Origin: Dechloromonas hortensis
GTDB lineage: Bacteria; Pseudomonadota; Gammaproteobacteria; Burkholderiales; Rhodocyclaceae
Direction of reading: 5' to 3'
DNA: 64,000 nt
NCBI RefSeq assembly: GCF_009469765.1
Contig: NZ_SSSQ01000015.1
Coordinates: 1-64,000 of the forward strand
The position numbers and the translations under genes were made by a program. Under the pieces are notes generated by a model, which searched no databases, was not told where the DNA came from, and saw only the letters and a program-made list of their open reading frames with translations. Of the stretch, positions 62,216 through 64,000 are shown piece by piece. The number at the start of each line of letters is the position of its first letter. Position 1 is the stretch's first letter.

Positions 62216-63514
62216 ATGCGCCTTGTCAGCCGTTTGCGGAATTTTCTGCACCAGCTCGCGCGCCGCATGTTTGCCCTGCTCCCCAAGACCCGGCGGCATA
62301 AGGTCTATCGCTCCTTCGTCGATTGCAATTCGGACCCCAGCCAGCGCCTTGTCCTGAAAATTGCCGAAACGAAGGAAGAACTCGAAGCCTGCTTCAAACT
62401 GCTGCACGATGCCTATGTCGACAGCGGCTTCATGACCCCCGACCCATCCGGCATGCGGGTCACCATTTACCACGCACTGCCGACGACGACGACGCTGTGC
62501 GCAAAATACGACGGCAAGGTGGTCGGCACGATCTCGCTGATCCGCGAGAGCGCCATCGGCTTCCCGCTGCAGCGCATTTTCGATCTCAGCGATGTCCGTG
62601 CCAAGGAAGGCAACATCGCCGAAGTCTCCGCTCTCGCTGTGCACCCGCGCTTCCGGCGGACCGGCGGCACCGTTCTGTTCCCGCTGATGAAGTTCATGTA
62701 CGAGTATTGCACGGCCTTCTTCGACACCCGGCACCTGGTCATCGCGGTCAATCCTCGGCACATCGAGATGTACGAATCGCTGCTCTTTTTCCGCCGCTTG
62801 TCGGCCAATGTCGTCGAAAACTACGACTTCGTGAATGGCGCACCGGCCGTCGGCGCCACCCTCGACCTCAAGCAGGCGCCGGAAATCCTCCGCAAGCATT
62901 ACGCCAACAAGCCGGCCCGGCGCAATCTGTACCACTACTTCATTGAAGCGAAGCTGCCCAACATCCAGATCCCGCACCGCCGCTTCTTCACGACCAACGA
63001 CCCGGTGCTGACCCCCAGCCTGATCGACTACTTCTTCAACGAGCGAACCGATGTCTTCGCGACGCTGAGCGAGCGCAAGAAAGCTCTGCTCCACCTGATC
63101 TACGACCTGCCGGAATACCAGAAGATCCTGCCGCCGCTGCCGAGCACCGGCGAAAGCCGCCAGGTCCGCCAGCATCGCCGCTTTTCGGTCAAATGCCCGG
63201 CCAGCCTGAACGCGACGGTGGCCAACGAAGGCACGATCCCGGTCGAGGTCAATGAAGTGTCCCGCTATGGTTTCCGGGCCCGCTGCGGCCGGCCGATTCC
63301 CGGCGAAGTCTGGCTGACCGCCGTCGTCCAGTTGGGCCGTAACGAGATATCCCGCCTCAGTGTGCAGGTGGTCCAGGAGACCGAGCACGAGCAAACGCAC
63401 TATTACGGCTTCCGCATCGGCGAACCGGATCTGGTCTGGCGAAAATTCGTCACGGCGCTTTATCACGGGCATACTCACTCCGATCTCGACCAAGCCACCC
63501 GTTTTCTCCAGTGA
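62216..63514 (+). CDS. FeeM-like N-acyl-amino-acid synthase fused to a PilZ domain
   Basis: 432 residues from the ATG at 62216, chosen for its GGAG ribosome-binding site; an ATG eleven codons upstream at 62183 is possible. Residues about 45-225 form a GNAT-like fold of the FeeM/N-acyl-amino-acid synthase family (HDAYVDSGFMTPDPSG, LPTTTTLCAKYDGKVVGT, EVSALAVHPRFRRTGG). After a linker the C-terminal PilZ domain begins with RxxxR (R318-R322, in RQHRRFSV), and its second motif reads EVSRYG instead of the usual D/NxSxxG. PilZ domains bind c-di-GMP. The product would be a long-chain N-acyl amino acid, made from acyl-ACP and an amino acid. Its stop overlaps the next start (GTGA). Confidence 0.82.
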   Translation: MRLVSRLRNFLHQLARRMFALLPKTRRHKVYRSFVDCNSDPSQRLVLKIAETKEELEACFKLLHDAYVDSGFMTPDPSGMRVTIYHALPTTTTLCAKYDGKVVGTISLIRESAIGFPLQRIFDLSDVRAKEGNIAEVSALAVHPRFRRTGGTVLFPLMKFMYEYCTAFFDTRHLVIAVNPRHIEMYESLLFFRRLSANVVENYDFVNGAPAVGATLDLKQAPEILRKHYANKPARRNLYHYFIEAKLPNIQIPHRRFFTTNDPVLTPSLIDYFFNERTDVFATLSERKKALLHLIYDLPEYQKILPPLPSTGESRQVRQHRRFSVKCPASLNATVANEGTIPVEVNEVSRYGFRARCGRPIPGEVWLTAVVQLGRNEISRLSVQVVQETEHEQTHYYGFRIGEPDLVWRKFVTALYHGHTHSDLDQATRFLQ

Positions 63515-64000
63515 CCCAGAACTCCCTGCCCGAAGCACTCCGCCTGGCGCTCAGCCAGCAATTCCAGAACCGTTTTTCCTGTGGCGACTCCACCCGCCTG
63601 CAACACGGCCGCGACGAATCGGTGCATGACCCGATGCTGCCCTGGGGCGTCGTCTTCGCCGAAAACACCGAAGAAATCGCGTCGACCGTAGCGCTCTGCG
63701 CCGCGCACGGCGTGCCGATCATTCCGTACGGCGTCGGCAGTTCCGTCGAGGGCCACGTGCTGGCCCCGAACGGCGGTATCTCGCTCGACCTCTCCGGCAT
63801 GAACCGGATCATCGCCATCCACCACGAGGATGGCGATGCCACTGTCCAGGCCGGCGTCACCCGCAAGCAGTTGAATGACGCGCTGAAAGGCAGCGGCCTG
63901 TTCTTCCCGATCGACCCCGGCGCCGATGCGACGCTCGGCGGCATGGCGGCGACCCGCGCCTCCGGCACCAACGCCGTCCGCTACGGCACGATGCGCGACA
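63511..64000 (+). CDS. FAD-linked oxidase, D-lactate dehydrogenase-like (5' part, truncated by window)
   Basis: About 163 N-terminal residues from a GTG overlapping the upstream stop. The FAD-binding PP-loop region PYGVGSSVEGHVLAPNGGIS and the segment GADATLGGMAATRASGTNAV are typical of cytochrome-dependent D-lactate dehydrogenases and glycolate oxidase GlcD. The family oxidises 2-hydroxy acids and passes electrons to quinone or cytochrome c. The 3' end and the rest of the FAD domain lie beyond the window, so the substrate is uncertain. Confidence 0.85.
   Translation, partial: MTQNSLPEALRLALSQQFQNRFSCGDSTRLQHGRDESVHDPMLPWGVVFAENTEEIASTVALCAAHGVPIIPYGVGSSVEGHVLAPNGGISLDLSGMNRIIAIHHEDGDATVQAGVTRKQLNDALKGSGLFFPIDPGADATLGGMAATRASGTNAVRYGTMRD

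Overview
The window reads as about 64 kb of chromosome from a high-GC betaproteobacterium. The protein sequences and gene order suit Rhodocyclales (Dechloromonas/Azonexus-like); this is inferred from protein character, not from a database search. It carries no rRNA operon, insertion sequence, prophage or CRISPR array. Genes are densely packed and no gap between genes exceeds about 230 bp.

Region 1 (1-372): the 3' end of a GltI-type glutamate/aspartate binding protein on the + strand, facing a bidirectional terminator shared with the ribosomal cluster.

Region 2 (390-32613, all on the minus strand): the translation and transcription super-cluster. In transcription order it runs tRNA-Tyr, tRNA-Gly, tRNA-Thr, tuf copy 2, tRNA-Trp, secE-nusG, rplKAJL, rpoBC, rpsL-rpsG-fusA-tuf copy 1, the S10 operon (rpsJ to rpsQ), the spc operon (rplN to rpmJ, with infA between secY and rpmJ) and the alpha operon (rpsM-rpsK-rpsD-rpoA-rplQ). 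A near-consensus sigma70 promoter (TTGACA, 17 bp, GATAAT) starts it. Hairpins punctuate it after tuf copy 2, in the rplL-rpoB gap, after rpoC and between rpsQ and rplN. rpmJ (37 codons) is included here. Several essential genes use GTG or TTG starts (rpsD, secY, fusA, rplJ). The two tuf copies differ by one base over about 1055 bp but diverge at both ends, which suggests gene conversion.

Region 3 (32673-38760): a small c-type cytochrome, ilvD overlapping a LysE/RhtB exporter, lgt, a VOC protein, an unrecognised helical protein and an orphan GAF-PAS sensor.

Region 4 (38852-44668): a four-gene, 4-bp-overlapping operon for a heavy-metal-type RND tripartite efflux pump ending in a divergent PII protein.

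Region 5 (44736-50533): htpX diverging from an NhaR-type LysR regulator, then a tight dacC-dat-ybeD-lipB-lipA operon linking D-alanine/peptidoglycan work to lipoate synthesis.

Region 6 (50556-57151): envelope proteins (glycine-zipper lipoprotein, Trp/Tyr/Pro-rich secreted protein), a CoA hydrolase/transferase, an atypical SDR-hemJ-rlmL operon, a [2Fe-2S] flavin reductase and a secreted cysteine-containing protein.

Region 7 (57242-64000): a branched-chain amino-acid-type ABC importer (livJHMGF), whose binding protein carries a long Ala/Lys/Glu-rich tail. Diverging from it is a FeeM-like N-acyl-amino-acid synthase fused to a PilZ domain, overlapping the start of a D-lactate dehydrogenase-like flavoprotein cut by the window edge. 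The FeeM-PilZ fusion is the most promising candidate for undescribed biology; most of the rest is well-known housekeeping.
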